A stretch of 64,000 nt of DNA, taken from assembly GCA_963854735.1 (NCBI GenBank), contig OY978098.1, positions 1,307,501-1,371,500 on the forward strand, written 5' to 3'. A model generated the notes under the pieces. It searched no databases. It was not told where the DNA came from and saw only the letters and a list, made by a program, of their open reading frames with translations. This DNA is from Marvania coccoides. Its lineage: Eukaryota; Chlorophyta; Trebouxiophyceae; Chlorellales; Chlorellaceae. Position 1 is the first letter of the stretch; each line of letters opens with the position of its first letter. The translations under genes and the position numbers were made by a program. Below, in pieces: positions 34,575 through 46,239 of this stretch.

Positions 34575-35918
34575 TCAGGGCTTGGGCGCCTGGCAGCGGT
34601 AGCAGGCAGTCTTCGCGGCAAAGTTGTGGCCGCGGCAGGAGTCGCAGTACCAGTCTCCAGGCTTGAACTCGGGACCGCTCCTGGGGGGGCGGTCGTAGCC
34701 ACCACCGCCGCCGCCACCACCGCTGTAGCCTCCACGATCGTATCCACGGTCGCCGCCGTAACCACCGCCTCCGCCGTAGCCACCTCCGCCGCGGTCGTCG
34801 CCGTAGCCTCCACCCCCGTAGCCCCCGCGGTCGTAGCCTCCTCCACGGTCGTAGCCTCCCCCGCGGTCGTACCCACGGTCGCTGTAGCCGCCGCCTCCGC
34901 CTGTTGGGGGGGGGAGTTTCAAGAACAAAGCTTAGGCAATAAATTCATAAACCATAGCCCTGCTCATTCCAATCTAGTTCGAATTAAAACTAAATACGAC
35001 AGGAGGAAGGGTTCATGCATGCCAATACAATATAAACAGCAATGAAAATGAATGAACGGGTGATCAAGTGAAAATGCGTCTCGGGACTGTTCTCCCGTCT
35101 TTACCTTTATCTTCCTTACCTCCGTAGTATCCGCGGTCATAGCTGCCACCCCGGTCGTCTCCACCGCCACCGCCGCCACGCTTGGGCTGACGGCATTTGA
35201 AGCACTCCACACGGGAGGCAAAGTTGTGGGTGCGGCAGTTGTCGCACTCCCAGTCGCCGGCGCGCCACTGCTGGGCGCCGCCGCCGCGGCCGCCGCCGCC
35301 ACCCCTGCTATCGTTGCGGTCACCTCCACGGCCGCGAGAGCTGAGAATGGGCGAATTGGAAGCGCAAATTAGAAAGGACGTCAATAAAGAATGATAAGAA
35401 TAGAGATAGTAAATACACTCAGATTTAAAATGAAATATAGGGAGGGAAAAAAGATAAACAGTAATTCATTGAATAAACTCACCGAGAGCGAGAGCGGGAG
35501 GGCTCACGGCGCCCCCTGGAGCGGGAACGGGAGCGAGACCTGGTGGGGCTGCGGCTCCTGCTGCGACGGCGGTGGTCGGGGCTTCTGCTGCGGCCTCGTG
35601 CATCCGGCGATGCCGACCTGAAGACGAACCAGTTGTCAATCACACCATCTCCAACCGGTCTTCACACACACACACGCAAGAGCAGCACCCAGCACCGAAG
35701 CACCCTCCAAAACACCAAAACGACGACGCAATTGCATGCCCCTCCTCGTCTCTTCTCCTCTCAATCCGCAGTTTGTGCATGCGATTGATTTTTGATGGCA
35801 TCCCCCTCAAAAAAAACCCCAGCGCTCCGGCTCCACCCCTCGGATTCTATCAGCCGGCAGCGCCCATCTCATGCTGTACCCACCTCCTGGGAGACCCCTC
35901 GGAAACCTCGTCGCCCAT
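34575..35918 (-). CDS. SR-rich protein with two RanBP2 zinc fingers and a Gly/Tyr-rich linker
   Basis: Exons 35918-35884, 35617-35483, 35340-35120 and 34900-34575 give 238 residues. After MGDEVSEGSPRR comes an RS domain (SRSRSP-type dipeptides) over about residues 12-60. It is followed by RanBP2 finger 1 (GDWECDNC...RVECFKC), a linker of DRGGYGGGGY repeats, and finger 2 (GDWYCDSC...KTACYRC) at the C-terminus. The architecture resembles human ZRANB2 and plant stress-associated RanBP2-finger proteins that bind AGGUAA-like RNA, suggesting a splicing role in the nucleus. Exon 3 has two GT donors 15 nt apart, both in phase with exon 4. It is divergent from acetyl-CoA synthetase. Confidence 0.85.
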
Positions 35919-36238
35919 GATTTATACTTTGTGCCGCCTTGATGAAATGTTCAGGTGGTCGGGAGGCGTGCTGTTGAGCTGGTATATTGTTAATTATTTT
36001 TTTGTTAATTGGGTGTTTATGCAGCAGAGATGGGAGGGGGAAAAAACTTCTCGGCTCTCCTTTCTTCCCCCCCAAAATACAAATTTTTGCAATGAAATTA
36101 ATAATTGCAATTTCCGAGGCTTTACAATAAAAGAACAATTTCGTTCTCATCGAGATTAAAGTCTGTAGTGAAAGCGGAGGCCAGAGCTGTACACAGCTCC
36201 CTTATTTACACACCTTGCTGGTGACTAACCCATCAAAG
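35919..36238. promoter_or_regulatory. Divergent promoter region, SR/zinc-finger gene / acetyl-CoA synthetase
   Basis: 320 bp between the two ATGs, AT-rich on the left; no defined motif recognised. Confidence 0.4.
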
Positions 36239-39088
36239 ATGTCTTCAGCAGCGCACTCTGTGCAGCAGGCACTCGTCGTCTGCGGGCCTCGCCCGGCGAT
36301 GTCCCGGAGCATCTTACGCCGCCCCTTCGCCACGCCGTCTCCCTGCGTCCGCCGCAGTGCCCAAGGCCGATCCCAGCGCAGCGGTGAGCCATTTAATCAG
36401 CTATCCCAGTGCCCGTTATGCCTTGCCTCTGCCACCCACAGCAGTTATATATGATGGTATTTTCGCCTTTACTAAAAAATATATAATTCGAAAGCCTCCA
36501 TGCCTAAGCTCGTCACTCTTAATTTTTTTTACGCCAGTCATCGTCGCCTCCAAGGCCCCGCCTGCGCACATCGACGCGGAGGGCTACCACAAGGTGCACG
36601 ACCGCGCGTGGATCCCCGACCGCGAGACCTACGAGAAGATGTACCAGCGCAGCGTCACCGACCCAGCCGGGTTTTGGCGAGACGTGGCCATGGACAACTT
36701 TCACTGGGAGACCCCGGTGCCAGAGGTGATAATGACGCACTGATGATACACAAGACAAACTGCATTGAATTTAACATTGCCTTGTAGCGCTTCAATGCAC
36801 TCTTATCTATGTTCTTGATATGAAAATTTTATGTATCGACTGGCCCTTTGGCCGTGGGGTGATTTCCATTCCTGTTTCTTCCATTCCCTAATATATACCT
36901 ATAATTTTCATCACCGCACTCAATTGCGTCTCTCGTTATTTATTCCTGCCTGCAGGACCACTTTTCGTACAACTTCAACGTGCGCGAGGGCCCCATCTTC
37001 TCAAAGTGGTTTGAGGGCGGCCGCACCAACATAGCCTACAACGCCCTGGACCGCCACGTGCTGGAGGGCCACGGAGACCAGATGTGCTTCTTGTTCGAGG
37101 GCAATGACCCCGGGCGTGACGGGCAGATGACTTACCAGCAGGTGCTGGACGAGGTGTGTCGCGTAGCCAATTGGCTCAAGGCGGAGGGTGTGAAGAAGGG
37201 CGACATGGTGTCCATCTACATGGTGAGTACTACTTTTAATAATGTTACCACTTGAATTTTGGCCCACTCGCTCTATCTCATGTTTGTTTTTACGTTTCTT
37301 TCTTTCAACTTCGTGGCAGCCCATGGTGTGCGAGCTGCCCATTGCCATGCTGGCCTGCGCCCGCATCGGTGCCGTGCACTCCGTCGTCTTCGGCGGCTTC
37401 TCCGCAGAGGCGCTGGCCGACCGCATCGAGGACTGTAAGGCCCGCATATTGATCACCGCTTCGGGCGTCATGCGTGCCACCAAGCGCATTGACCTCAAGG
37501 CCATCGCGGACGCCGCCTGCGCCACCGTCGCCGCCCGTGGATTCAACGTGGACAGGGTGCTGGTGTATGCCAACGACAACGCTGGGCCCCGCCAGGAGAT
37601 CGCCATGGCGGCTTACCGGGACGTGATGTGGCAAGAAGCCGTCCCCGCGCAGTCCGCTGACTGCCCTGTTGAGTGGGTGGACTCTGAGCACCCGCTGTTC
37701 CTGCTCTACACCTCGGGGTCCACCGGAAAGCCCAAGGGCGTGCTGCACACCACCGGCGGTGAGCTTTTGCTGCTCCCTTTTTTGGAAGGGGGACAAGGGG
37801 GTTAATCCCTGTATCCAGCATTTTCTGCAATGGCATTTTGCTTTGCAATAACTTATTTCCGCCCTCCCGACCTTCTTCTGCAGGCGTGATGGTCTACGCT
37901 GCCACCACCACCAAGGTGACCTTCGCCATGAAGCCTGGAGACATCTACTGGTGCACTGCCGACTGTGGGTGGATCACCGGCCACTCTTACCTCACCTACG
38001 GCCCCCTGCTCAACCGCGCCACCGCCATTGTGTTCGAGGGCGTCCCCTCCCACCCCACCCCCGCCCGGTGCTGGGAGGTCATCGAGAAGTACGGCGTGAA
38101 GCAGTTCTACACCGCCCCCACCGCCATCCGCTCCCTCATGCGCTCGGGAAATGAATGGGCCACGAAGAACGACCTCTCCTCGCTGCGCATTCTGGGCTCG
38201 GTGGGAGAGCCCATCAACCCCGAGGCCTGGCGTTGGTACCACGAGGTGGTGGGCGGCGGCCGCAACCCCATCGTCGACACCTGGTGGCAGACTGAGACAG
38301 CTGGCCACATGATCACGCCGATGCCGACCGCTTGGGCGGAGAAGCCGGGCTCCGCCACGCTGCCGTTCTTTGGCGTGGTGCCCGTGCTGGTGGATGAGAA
38401 GGGCAATGAGCTGGAGGGCGTGGCCGAGGGCTACCTCTGCATCAAGCAGTCGTGGCCGTCTGCCATCCGCACTGTGTACGGCGACCAGGATCGATTTGAG
38501 ACAAACTACTTTGCGGCGTTCCCTGGGTGACCCCCCTTTTTACAGCATTTTCCAGCATGCTTATATCTGTTTCAAATCTGGCGTATTCGTGTATTTTCTC
38601 ACCTCCCTTTTTCTTTAATTTTCAGCTACTACTTCACCGGGGACGGCGCCCGCCGCGACGAGGACGGGTACTACTGGATCACCGGCCGCGTAGACGACGT
38701 CATCAACGTGTCAGGCCACCGCATCGGCACAGCAGAGGTGGAGAGCGCGCTGGTGAGCCACGACGACTGCGCTGAGGCTGCTGTTGTGGCCTACGAGCAT
38801 CCCATCAAGGGCCAGGGCATCTGGGCGTACGTCACGCTTGTGGACGGCGTGGACTACTCCGACGACCTGAAGAAGCAGCTGGTGAAGCAGGTCCGGGAGC
38901 AAATTGGCCCATTCGCAGCGCCAGACGTAATCCACTGGGCGCCTGGGCTCCCCAAGACCCGCTCCGGAAAGATCATGCGCAGGGTGCTGCGTAAAATAGC
39001 AAGTTTTGAGGAATCGCAACTTGGTGACACCTCCACCCTGGCTGACCCCGGCGTGGTTGATAATTTGATTGATCTCCGCGGCAAGTAA
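36239..39088 (+). CDS. ACS: Acetyl-CoA synthetase (AMP-forming), with transit-like N-terminus
   Basis: Activates acetate to acetyl-CoA through acetyl-AMP. Six exons: 36239-36383, 36538-36725, 36956-37222, 37320-37758, 37884-38526 and 38626-39088, giving 714 residues. Core motifs: [12 protein letters not shown] (phosphate loop), [39 protein letters not shown] (hinge), and [11 protein letters not shown] with the catalytic, acetylation-regulated Lys. The first 48 residues are Ser/Arg/Pro-rich without acidic residues, so plastid or mitochondrial import is likely. A second ATG (codon 21) lies inside this presequence. It is convergent with RPB9. Confidence 0.95.
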
Positions 39089-39606
39089 ATTATTGCTGGC
39101 CAACGCCAGCAATAATTTAGTAGTGTTTCTTTGGTTCATTAATATGAGAGGCAAACGTAATAGTCATTGTGTTTGAACTCTGCAGCGCTCCTGCTAAATT
39201 GTACAGAATGAACGCAAGCGGAGTTTTTAATTTTATTTTTGTTGCAAAATGGAAATAGTGTCTCGCCTTTAATGCCCTGCATTGAATTCTTTCCCAGTAA
39301 CATTGCCCCATGTTTTAGATATTATCTACACCTCCCCATTAATGCCCTTTAGTAATCATAGCTACCATTGTTGTAAACACACTGTGCTGAGAACGCCGTT
39401 CAAAGGGAATTTAAGAGTGGTTTACATGGGTCGTGACACACGCATGAAGAAGGAAGGTATGAAGAAAATACGAAACAAAGAAACAACATTAAAGATGAAA
39501 AACATACACAGAGTCAAAGTTAACTGGTTAAAGAAATTAGTACAAAAAAATTAATTGGTGTCCTTCCTTCCACAAGTCGGTGATATTTCACACTTTTGTG
39601 GGGCTC
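39089..39606. other. Convergent 3' flanks of ACS and RPB9
   Basis: AT-rich; the open frames here are short and low-complexity and not supported as genes. Confidence 0.5.
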
Positions 39607-40037
39607 TCACACATGGTCCCTCCACCTGTGCCCACACCCTGTGCAGTTAAAGAACAACGTCATGCCTTGGTCTGTGCTGGCTGAGAAGAACACCGCCTCA
39701 TTGTGAGCACACTCGGGGCAGCGGGCTTCGTTGGTGCGCGGCAGGGTGGGGTCAGAGCGCACATCCTGGAGGGGAGAGAACCCACCGATCAGCATGCATC
39801 CTTTGAACAGCAACGAACTTTAAAAACAAAAAACAAAATGCTCACCTGGAGCACGATCGACTTTTCTCGCGACGTGTGGTGAACCTCGTTCCTGTAAACA
39901 CACCACTCCGATGGATCGACGTCTTCCTTGTATCCACAGCTGCGACACACGTAGATGAGCTTCTTACGGTCTCGATCCTCCTTTGGGTAGAGCAAATCGT
40001 TACTTTCCGGGCAAAATCGAAGCTTGACCCCTGTCAT
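39607..40037 (-). CDS. RPB9: RNA polymerase II subunit RPB9
   Basis: Small subunit involved in start-site choice, transcript cleavage and fidelity. Exons 40037-39846 and 39765-39607 join in phase 0 to 116 residues, the normal size. The C-terminal TFIIS-like ribbon is intact (CPEC...CTGC, GHRWRD). YRNEVHH and SDPTLPRTNEARC are signature pieces. In the N-terminal ribbon the usual CxxC at the start reads CPES (Cys9, Ser12), so one of four zinc ligands is missing; the other pair, CRSC, is present. A single-base Cys-to-Ser change (TGT to AGT) would explain it. It is divergent from PNO1. Confidence 0.93.
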
Positions 40038-40316
40038 CCTGATATTTTTTTTCCCCTGACGTGTAAAAAATTAGAAATAGCCAAAATTTGCAACACACGA
40101 GTTTTTGCCAAAAAAATCGAAGAAAGGCGCTGCGCCGCCAACACCGTTAAACTCGCCTCTGCCAGCCTCCAAACCTCCAAATCAAAACCACAGATATTTC
40201 CCAAGTCATCAGCTCTAGCAACGCGCGCGTGGGTAGCCCAGCTCGACTGTTTTTGCACACAAATTGAATCTTTTTTTCATTGTTTTATTTGCTTCGTGAG
40301 CGGCCATCCTCCCACG
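40038..40316. promoter_or_regulatory. Bidirectional promoter region, RPB9 / PNO1
   Basis: 279 bp between ATGs of two nuclear housekeeping genes. It includes CCTCCAAACCTCCAAATC at about 40163-40180, two units of the same octamer that forms retroelement tails at 15.8 and 16.2 kb. Confidence 0.4.
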
Positions 40317-41196
40317 ATGCCGAAGGTCACCAAGAAAGACAAACAGAATGACATCCTCACTGAGGCGGCGCCCATGGTGCTGGAGACGGAGTCCGGGTTG
40401 GAAACAGCGGCAGAAGCGGCTGGCGGCCCCAGCGGGGTGCGTCCCAAGTTCGCGCCGGCAACGGCCTACGAGGAGAACGGCAAGAAGGTGGAGTTTCGAC
40501 GAGTGCCGGTGCCGCAGCACCGCATGACGCCGCTGAAGAACGCCTGGCTGACGCTTTACAAGCCGGTCACCGAGAACCTCAAGCTGGACATGCGGATGAA
40601 CCTGAAGACGCGCAAGGTGGAGATTAAAACCACCGCGCAGACCACCGACATGGGAAACTTGCAGCGCGCGGCAGACTTTATTCACGCCTACATATTGGGC
40701 TTCGAGGTCGCTGACGCTGTGGCGCTGCTGCGGCTGGACGACCTCTACGTGGAGTGTTTCGAGATCAAGGATGTGAAGACGCTGCGTGGAGAGCACCTGG
40801 CGCGATGCATCGGGCGGCTGGCTGGAAAGAGTGGCAAAACCAAATTTACGATTGAGAACTCCACGCGGACGCGCATCGTGCTGGCGGACACCAAGATCCA
40901 CATCTTGGGGTCGTTCCAGAACATTCGCGCCGCGCGGGACGCCATCTGCGCGTTGATTATGGGGTCGCCCGCCGGAAAGGTGTACACACGCCTTCGAAGG
41001 TAAAGCTATTCAGTTGTACAGTTATTATGCATTACGTGGCATGTTGGAAGGGAGGGGGGCAGAGGAAAAAAACAATAATTTAACACGATGAGTGTTGGGG
41101 ATGCTTACATAATTTCTGCCTGTTCCCAACCCTTCCCTGTTTCGTTTCATCCTGTCATTTTGCAGTGTGACCACCCGCCTGAACGCTGCCTACTGA
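40317..41196 (+). CDS. PNO1: Pre-rRNA processing protein PNO1/Dim2 (KH domain)
   Basis: Assembly factor of the 40S subunit that binds near the 3' end of 18S rRNA and partners Nob1. Exons 40317-40999 and 41166-41196 give 237 residues; the last exon codes for only nine residues. Signature regions: FRRVPVPQHRMTPLKNAWL, KTTAQTTDMGNLQRAADFIHAYILGFEV, DLYVECFEIKDVKTLRGEHL, and NIRAARDAICALIMGSPAGKVY. The tail is slightly shorter than in other species, which usually end after SSRLAERF-like sequence. TGTAA at 41386. Confidence 0.95.
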
Positions 41197-41486
41197 TACT
41201 ACCGCTTCTCCTGCTGCGACGGCAGCTCTTTTTTGAGCGGCAAGCAGTTGAATGGAGCTGAGTTCCCCTCTCAAAGACTGCCCTTTCAAATCGATATTTT
41301 GTACATCCTTTTTGCATGCAAACTTAAATCACCATACTAACTGTATACTAGTCGCGTTAATTTCAGTTTAACAAGTCATTAAATATGTAAATTAGTTCAA
41401 AAATAATACATCGCACAAGCGAAGGAAGAACTTGGCAGAAATATCACATAAATAGCATTATTGTTTCAAAAATATTGCATCATTTT
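41197..41486. other. Convergent 3' flanks of PNO1 and the aminotransferase
   Basis: 290 bp, AT-rich, no gene seen. Confidence 0.5.
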
Positions 41487-42554
41487 TTACTCCACAGGCT
41501 CCGAGCAGTTGTGCACTTCTTCTACAACTGCCTCTTCCAGCCTTGCCACCAGCGGGGTGCGCTCAAACTGTTTTGAAATCGAGGGCTCTGCACCCGGCAC
41601 CTCCAGCGAGTCGACAGGCAGCAGCAGCCGCGAAGTACTGCTCACAAACGCACCCTCCCACTCCTCCAGCTCATCCAGCCGCGGGGGGAGCAGCACCACG
41701 CGCAGCCCCTCCCTCTGCGCCACCCTCAGCACTGCCTCGCGCACGCTGCCCATTAAAACGCCCTCGCCAGCCGTGCGCAGCGTGGGAGGGGTGGTGCCGC
41801 CGTACACCGCGAAGAAGTTGCTGCTGAGACCCTCCAGTACGCCGCCATGACCGTCCGACAGCAGTACCTCCTCCACGTCACATGCTTTCATCGCCTCATA
41901 GTCCATTCTTTGTCGTACCCACTCGCTGTCTTTGGCGGTGGCGTTGTGCCGCCCCACGCCCCGCACTTGTACTTTGATGGGCGGCGCGGGGCGGGGAGGC
42001 AGCGCGGAGGCGTGGGTTGCAACTCTAATGGGGGGAGCAGGAGCCCCCGTGGACCTATCCCACGTTATCAGCACCGTTACCCGTAGTTCTTCGCCCCCAG
42101 AGGAGTGGTGAGGGTCATTGCAGGAGGCTGCAGCTTCTTGATAGGCGGCGATGGCGGTTGAGAGCGATCGCAGCACCCTGGGGCGAAGCTCGTCAGGCTC
42201 GAGGAGACGCCGCACCGCAGAGGGGCTGCTGTCGTCGGCGAGGCAGGAGTCTATGGTTTCTAGGGCCAGGATGGCTTGCGCAGAGGTTGAGAGGCGCTGG
42301 ATGTGGAAGGAGAGCTCAAAGATGGAGGCACCGCCGCTGAGGGTACGAGCTGCGGTGTAGGCACCTCGAGGCGAGGCAGCAAGCCAGGCGGTGGATGCTT
42401 GAGATGTGAACTGGATGCCCTGGTCTGTTGCCAGCACGCAGTTCTCTTTCGGGCCCGCTTTGGCTGTGGGTTCAGAAGAAGACATCGGATTGTTGAATGC
42501 AACTTGAGTTGGGCAGCCACGGCGAAGGGGGGCGGCTCCCACCCGGCGCAGCAT
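41487..42554 (-). CDS. Class IV PLP-dependent aminotransferase/lyase-like protein
   Basis: Intronless, 355 residues from the ATG at 42554. The first 25 residues are Arg-rich and could be an organellar presequence; an alternative start is Met24 (MSSSEP) at 42485. The fold-type IV pattern is visible: GASIFELSFHIQRL (substrate loop), GRHNATAKDSEWVRQRMDYEAMKA with the candidate PLP-binding Lys, VEEVLLSDGHGGVLEGLSSNFFAVY, and VLMGSVREAVLRVA. It belongs to the D-amino-acid aminotransferase / branched-chain aminotransferase / aminodeoxychorismate lyase superfamily. Its closest look is to uncharacterised plant members, so the substrate cannot be assigned. It has a 168-bp divergent spacer with the two-RRM gene. 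Confidence 0.85.
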   Translation of the reverse strand: MLRRVGAAPLRRGCPTQVAFNNPMSSSEPTAKAGPKENCVLATDQGIQFTSQASTAWLAASPRGAYTAARTLSGGASIFELSFHIQRLSTSAQAILALETIDSCLADDSSPSAVRRLLEPDELRPRVLRSLSTAIAAYQEAAASCNDPHHSSGGEELRVTVLITWDRSTGAPAPPIRVATHASALPPRPAPPIKVQVRGVGRHNATAKDSEWVRQRMDYEAMKACDVEEVLLSDGHGGVLEGLSSNFFAVYGGTTPPTLRTAGEGVLMGSVREAVLRVAQREGLRVVLLPPRLDELEEWEGAFVSSTSRLLLPVDSLEVPGAEPSISKQFERTPLVARLEEAVVEEVHNCSEPVE

Positions 42555-42722
42555 GTTTTTTTTATAAATAAATCCAGCCTGGTGATCTGAAAGAGTAAAC
42601 AGCGAGGCAGGACAGTCTCGCGCGCTCAAACTCGGAGTTGTTTTGGACGAAGAAACATTTCAACTTGCCAGAATGCCAAAGTTGCCCTTGGTGGCTCTCA
42701 CCCATGTTAATATCAATGCACA

Positions 42723-44518
42723 ATGTCAGGACCCGACGAAGAGGGACTGGACCCCTCCCATAGCGGCTCGGAGTAAGTCAGGGGAAGGGCAAATTTCCTA
42801 GGTCCTCAATGGGGTGGCACTGAAGGCTCGCCTGGAGCTCTAGAACTCTTCCAGCATTAATTTCAATTTATTCTGACAGTGATTGCGTATAGAACACGTG
42901 CATTGGGGCCAAAACTCACAAATTCGTTCGGTTTTTCAGAGTTGGGGCCAACAAGCTTTTCCTGGGAGGGCTGTCATGGGATAGCACAGAAGGTACAAAA
43001 CTCACCTACATCGATTTTCAAGACCTTTTCATACATTTGCCACCCCCCACAGCGCTGAACCTGACCCTTTGTTTTCAACGATGCAGACAAACTTCGTGCC
43101 CACTTCCAAACATATGGCGAAATTGTGGAAGTTGTGAGTGTTTGTGATCAGATTGCACCGCATTGGAACCAACAAACCTGCTGTTGAACGCTTTGGCCAA
43201 AACCCTCATTTTGCTCACACAATTGTTGTTTGTAGGTGGTCATGCGCGACAGAGGCACGGGCAGGCCTCGCGGCTTTGGATTTATTACCTACAAAGACCC
43301 TAGCGTGGCTGACCGCGTGGTGAAGGACATCCACGCTGTGGATGGGAGGCAGGTGAGGATTTGAATGAGACCCATGAGAGAGAAAAACATATGTTTGGAA
43401 TTGGCTGGGTGGCCAAGCAGCTTACATTCTATAAATATATCGATGCAGATTGATGTGAAGAAATCCGTCCCTCAAGAGGGCAAGCCCAAGGCCTGCAAGG
43501 TGTTTGTTGGTGGGCTGTCGCCAGAGACCTCTGAAGGTGGGCATCTATCGAGCTGCTCAGGCATCAATTGCCAATTGGCGTTGCTCGTAAATCAATATGG
43601 TTCTGAGCACTAATATTTGGATCTTTCCCGTTCTATTTTTAGCGGACTTCAAGGCCTACTTCAGCAGTTTTGGCCAAGTGGCTGAGGTGCAGATTATGCA
43701 GGCAAGTTTTTTTTTGTTTGTTTTTTGACAACTTACTATGCATACACAAATTCGTCTTTTCTTTTTCTCTTACTACCCTCTCCTTTCGTTTTCAGGATCA
43801 CATGAGCGGGCGGTCCCGCGGCTTTGGTTTCGTCACATTTGAGGAGGACAGCAGCGCGGAGAAGGTGTTTGCGGCCGGTCCCATGCACGAGCTGGGCGGC
43901 AAGCAGGTGGAGGTCAAGCACGCCACCCCCAAGGGCTCAGGCTCGCAGGGCAGCGGCGGCGGCGGCGGCAGCACTGCAGGTGGCGGCGGCGGCAAGGGGG
44001 CCCAAGGAGGGGCCCCGCGCGGGCGCACTAGCGGGGAGTACGCGCATAACGTGATGGGCTACGCAGCAGGGGGATCTTCACCGTACGGCATGTACGGCGG
44101 CATGTACAGTTACCCACAAGGCCCTGGCGGCCGCCCCGGCTCAATGATGCAGCCCTACCCCATGCCGCAGTTCTCCACCATGCCCCCGCAGCAGTACATG
44201 ATGATGCAGCCCCCCTCCCTGGCCAACTACGGCCCGCCCTACGGTCCTTCAGGCGCCTACCCAGGCGCCTACAGCTCGCCACCTCAAGGCGGCCTCGGCC
44301 CCTTCTCCTCGGCCTCCCCGCAGCAGGCGCTGGCCTCCGGGCTGTACTCCTCCTCCGGGTCGCCGTCTCCACCCCAGCGCATTTCCTCTGGGGGGTACCA
44401 CGGTCCCGGCAAGGCTCACTCGGGGCGGAGCAAGGTGGACTCTGCAAGTTCACTGGACCAGCACGAGAACGAGGCTGAGCGGCACTTGAAACGGCTCTCC
44501 CTGACGGAGAACGCGTGA
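42723..44518 (+). CDS. Two-RRM RNA-binding protein (Musashi/DAZAP1/hnRNP type)
   Basis: Seven exons: 42723-42772, 42940-42992, 43087-43133, 43236-43352, 43449-43536, 43643-43701 and 43796-44518, giving 378 residues. RRM1 has RNP2 KLFLGGLSW and RNP1 RGFGFITY. RRM2 has KVFVGGLSP and RGFGFVTF. The C-terminal 200 residues are Gly/Ser/Pro/Gln/Tyr-rich (YGMYGGMYSYPQG), like hnRNP A/B proteins that regulate mRNA stability or translation. Exon 6 ends at a GC donor (CAG|GCAAGT at 43702). The start follows the short divergent promoter. A 3' RNA target cannot be predicted. Confidence 0.93.
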
Positions 44519-45283
44519 AACCCAACCCAACGGTGTAGACCCGCAGAAGAAGAAATTGGAAGGTACAATGGTAGCTAGGCAGACAAGAAAATTGTTCGGA
44601 AACCCCGCTGGTGGAAGGAAACCTTGCTTGTGGGTGGTATAAACTGTTTGAATGATGCTGACGATAAAGTGGAAACGGCTTTGGCTGGCACTGGTGGTGT
44701 TTAGGTATGGTCTTTGCCGCCGACTGTATTGCAGAAGATGCAAAAGTGAATTTTTACCCTGTTTTTTTCCCTTTTTTTCGCGCCCTTGCTGGAGATTCCT
44801 GGCTGGCACTTTTCTGGAGGGATCGAATGGTGATGAACGAGCCCCAAGGAAGCGCAACCCACCTTTTTTGTACCATATAATGAGCAGTTTTATTGTGCCT
44901 TTTCAGCGGCAGTTGATGGCGGGCGCTGGGCCACTCCTGCATGTGTAAAAGAATAACCCATTTCCTTGTATTGAAAGGGAAAAGTTTGGCTACTTTCTCG
45001 TCGTTAGGCCAGAGTGATCGAAAATTCAACACCCCGTCTTCTCTAAAAGACTGCGTTGCCTACTGGTGGACGATAGCGCGACTTTAGAGTCGGACACCGG
45101 AGAGGGTGTCTCTCAAAGGGAAAATAAGAGCTGGCTGGCCATAAGAGTTTGAATCTTTATCTCCCTTCAGCACCCAAGACGCGAGAATTCTCATCATTCT
45201 ATTTTTATTTATTTATTTAGCTTCATATTTCGATTGCTGGTGGAGATTGGATGCAATAAGCCTCGGCGCTAGCGGATTTCGCC
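44519..45283. other. Intergenic stretch, 765 bp
   Basis: 3' flank of the RRM gene and promoter of the Lys-rich protein gene. No coding or RNA feature was recognised. Confidence 0.5.
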
Positions 45284-46239
45284 ATGTCCACAATAAATTT
45301 AAATGAAGATTTCGTGTTGAAGGCCTTCATGGAGGACGTCAAGGCCATGTCTGAAAAGGCAAAAGGTGAGAATGATTTTCAATCGTGCCCGAGAGGCGTT
45401 ATTAAAAGCTAGCAGCTGACTTTTGACCTTCCGCTGCACGCCTGCTGCAGAGAAAGGAGTCTCTGGGTACTTGGAAAAGCCAAGCCGCCCTACCTTGCGC
45501 CCCAACGAACGCTTCCTCCGCACCACGGTCGCTGGCGTCATCCACTGTGAGCGCTGCTCATTACATTTTCAATCTAATCGAATTTCCAGCCCACAAGTCC
45601 TCACTTTTCTTTTTGTCCGTCCTACGGCTGTGTGCAGCGAATAAACGCGCCCAGGAAGAAGAGATGTGGGCCCGCTATTCTTCTCAGTTGCGTCGTGAGC
45701 GCGGGTCTCCGTCCCCACCCCCAAGCGGCACCGAAAGCAGCAGGAAACGAAGCCGCTCTGCCATGCAGCGCCCAAAGGAGCCGGTTGCCGCCGCCGGAGG
45801 AGGTGCAGAGAGCGACGAAGAGTTCAAACAGTTGCTGGCGAAGCGGCGTGCGCGAGGGCGTGGCGGGTTAGGCCCTAGAATCGGAGCGACAGGGCCGCAT
45901 TCACCGGAAGAAGAAAGTGGAGGCGGTGAAGGTCTTGTGGGTGGTGGTTATGGAATGGAGGAGGAAAGAACAGCGGCAAAGGGAGCAGATGGTCTATCTT
46001 CAAGGCCGGAGCGGTTGGAGGACGCCAGCGCCAGCGAGGAGGATGAAAGGAGGCGGAAGAAAGAAAAGAAGGTGAAAAGAAAGGAGGAAAAAAGGGCGCG
46101 GCGGAAGAGGAGAAAGGAGAAGAAGGAGAAGAAAGAAAAGAGGGCGAAGGAAAGAAGCAGCAAAAAGAAGAAGAAAAAGCGACGAGACTCTTTGCCTGAA
46201 TCGGGCTGCTCGCCCTCCTTTTCTGGGTATTCGGATTGA
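45284..46239 (+). CDS. Conserved protein with a Lys/Glu/Arg-rich tail, function unknown
   Basis: Exons 45284-45365, 45451-45546 and 45638-46239 give 259 residues. The conserved-looking core is GYLEKPSRPTLRPNERFLR followed by TTVAGVIHSNKRAQEEEMW (residues about 30-75). After it come Ser/Pro-rich sequence and a very basic tail of KKEKK/RKEEKR repeats ending in DSLPESGCSPSFSGYSD. The highly charged tail suggests a nuclear or nucleolar protein. I do not recognise the family. It is convergent with DDB2, 161 bp apart, with TGTAA at 46285. Confidence 0.8.
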
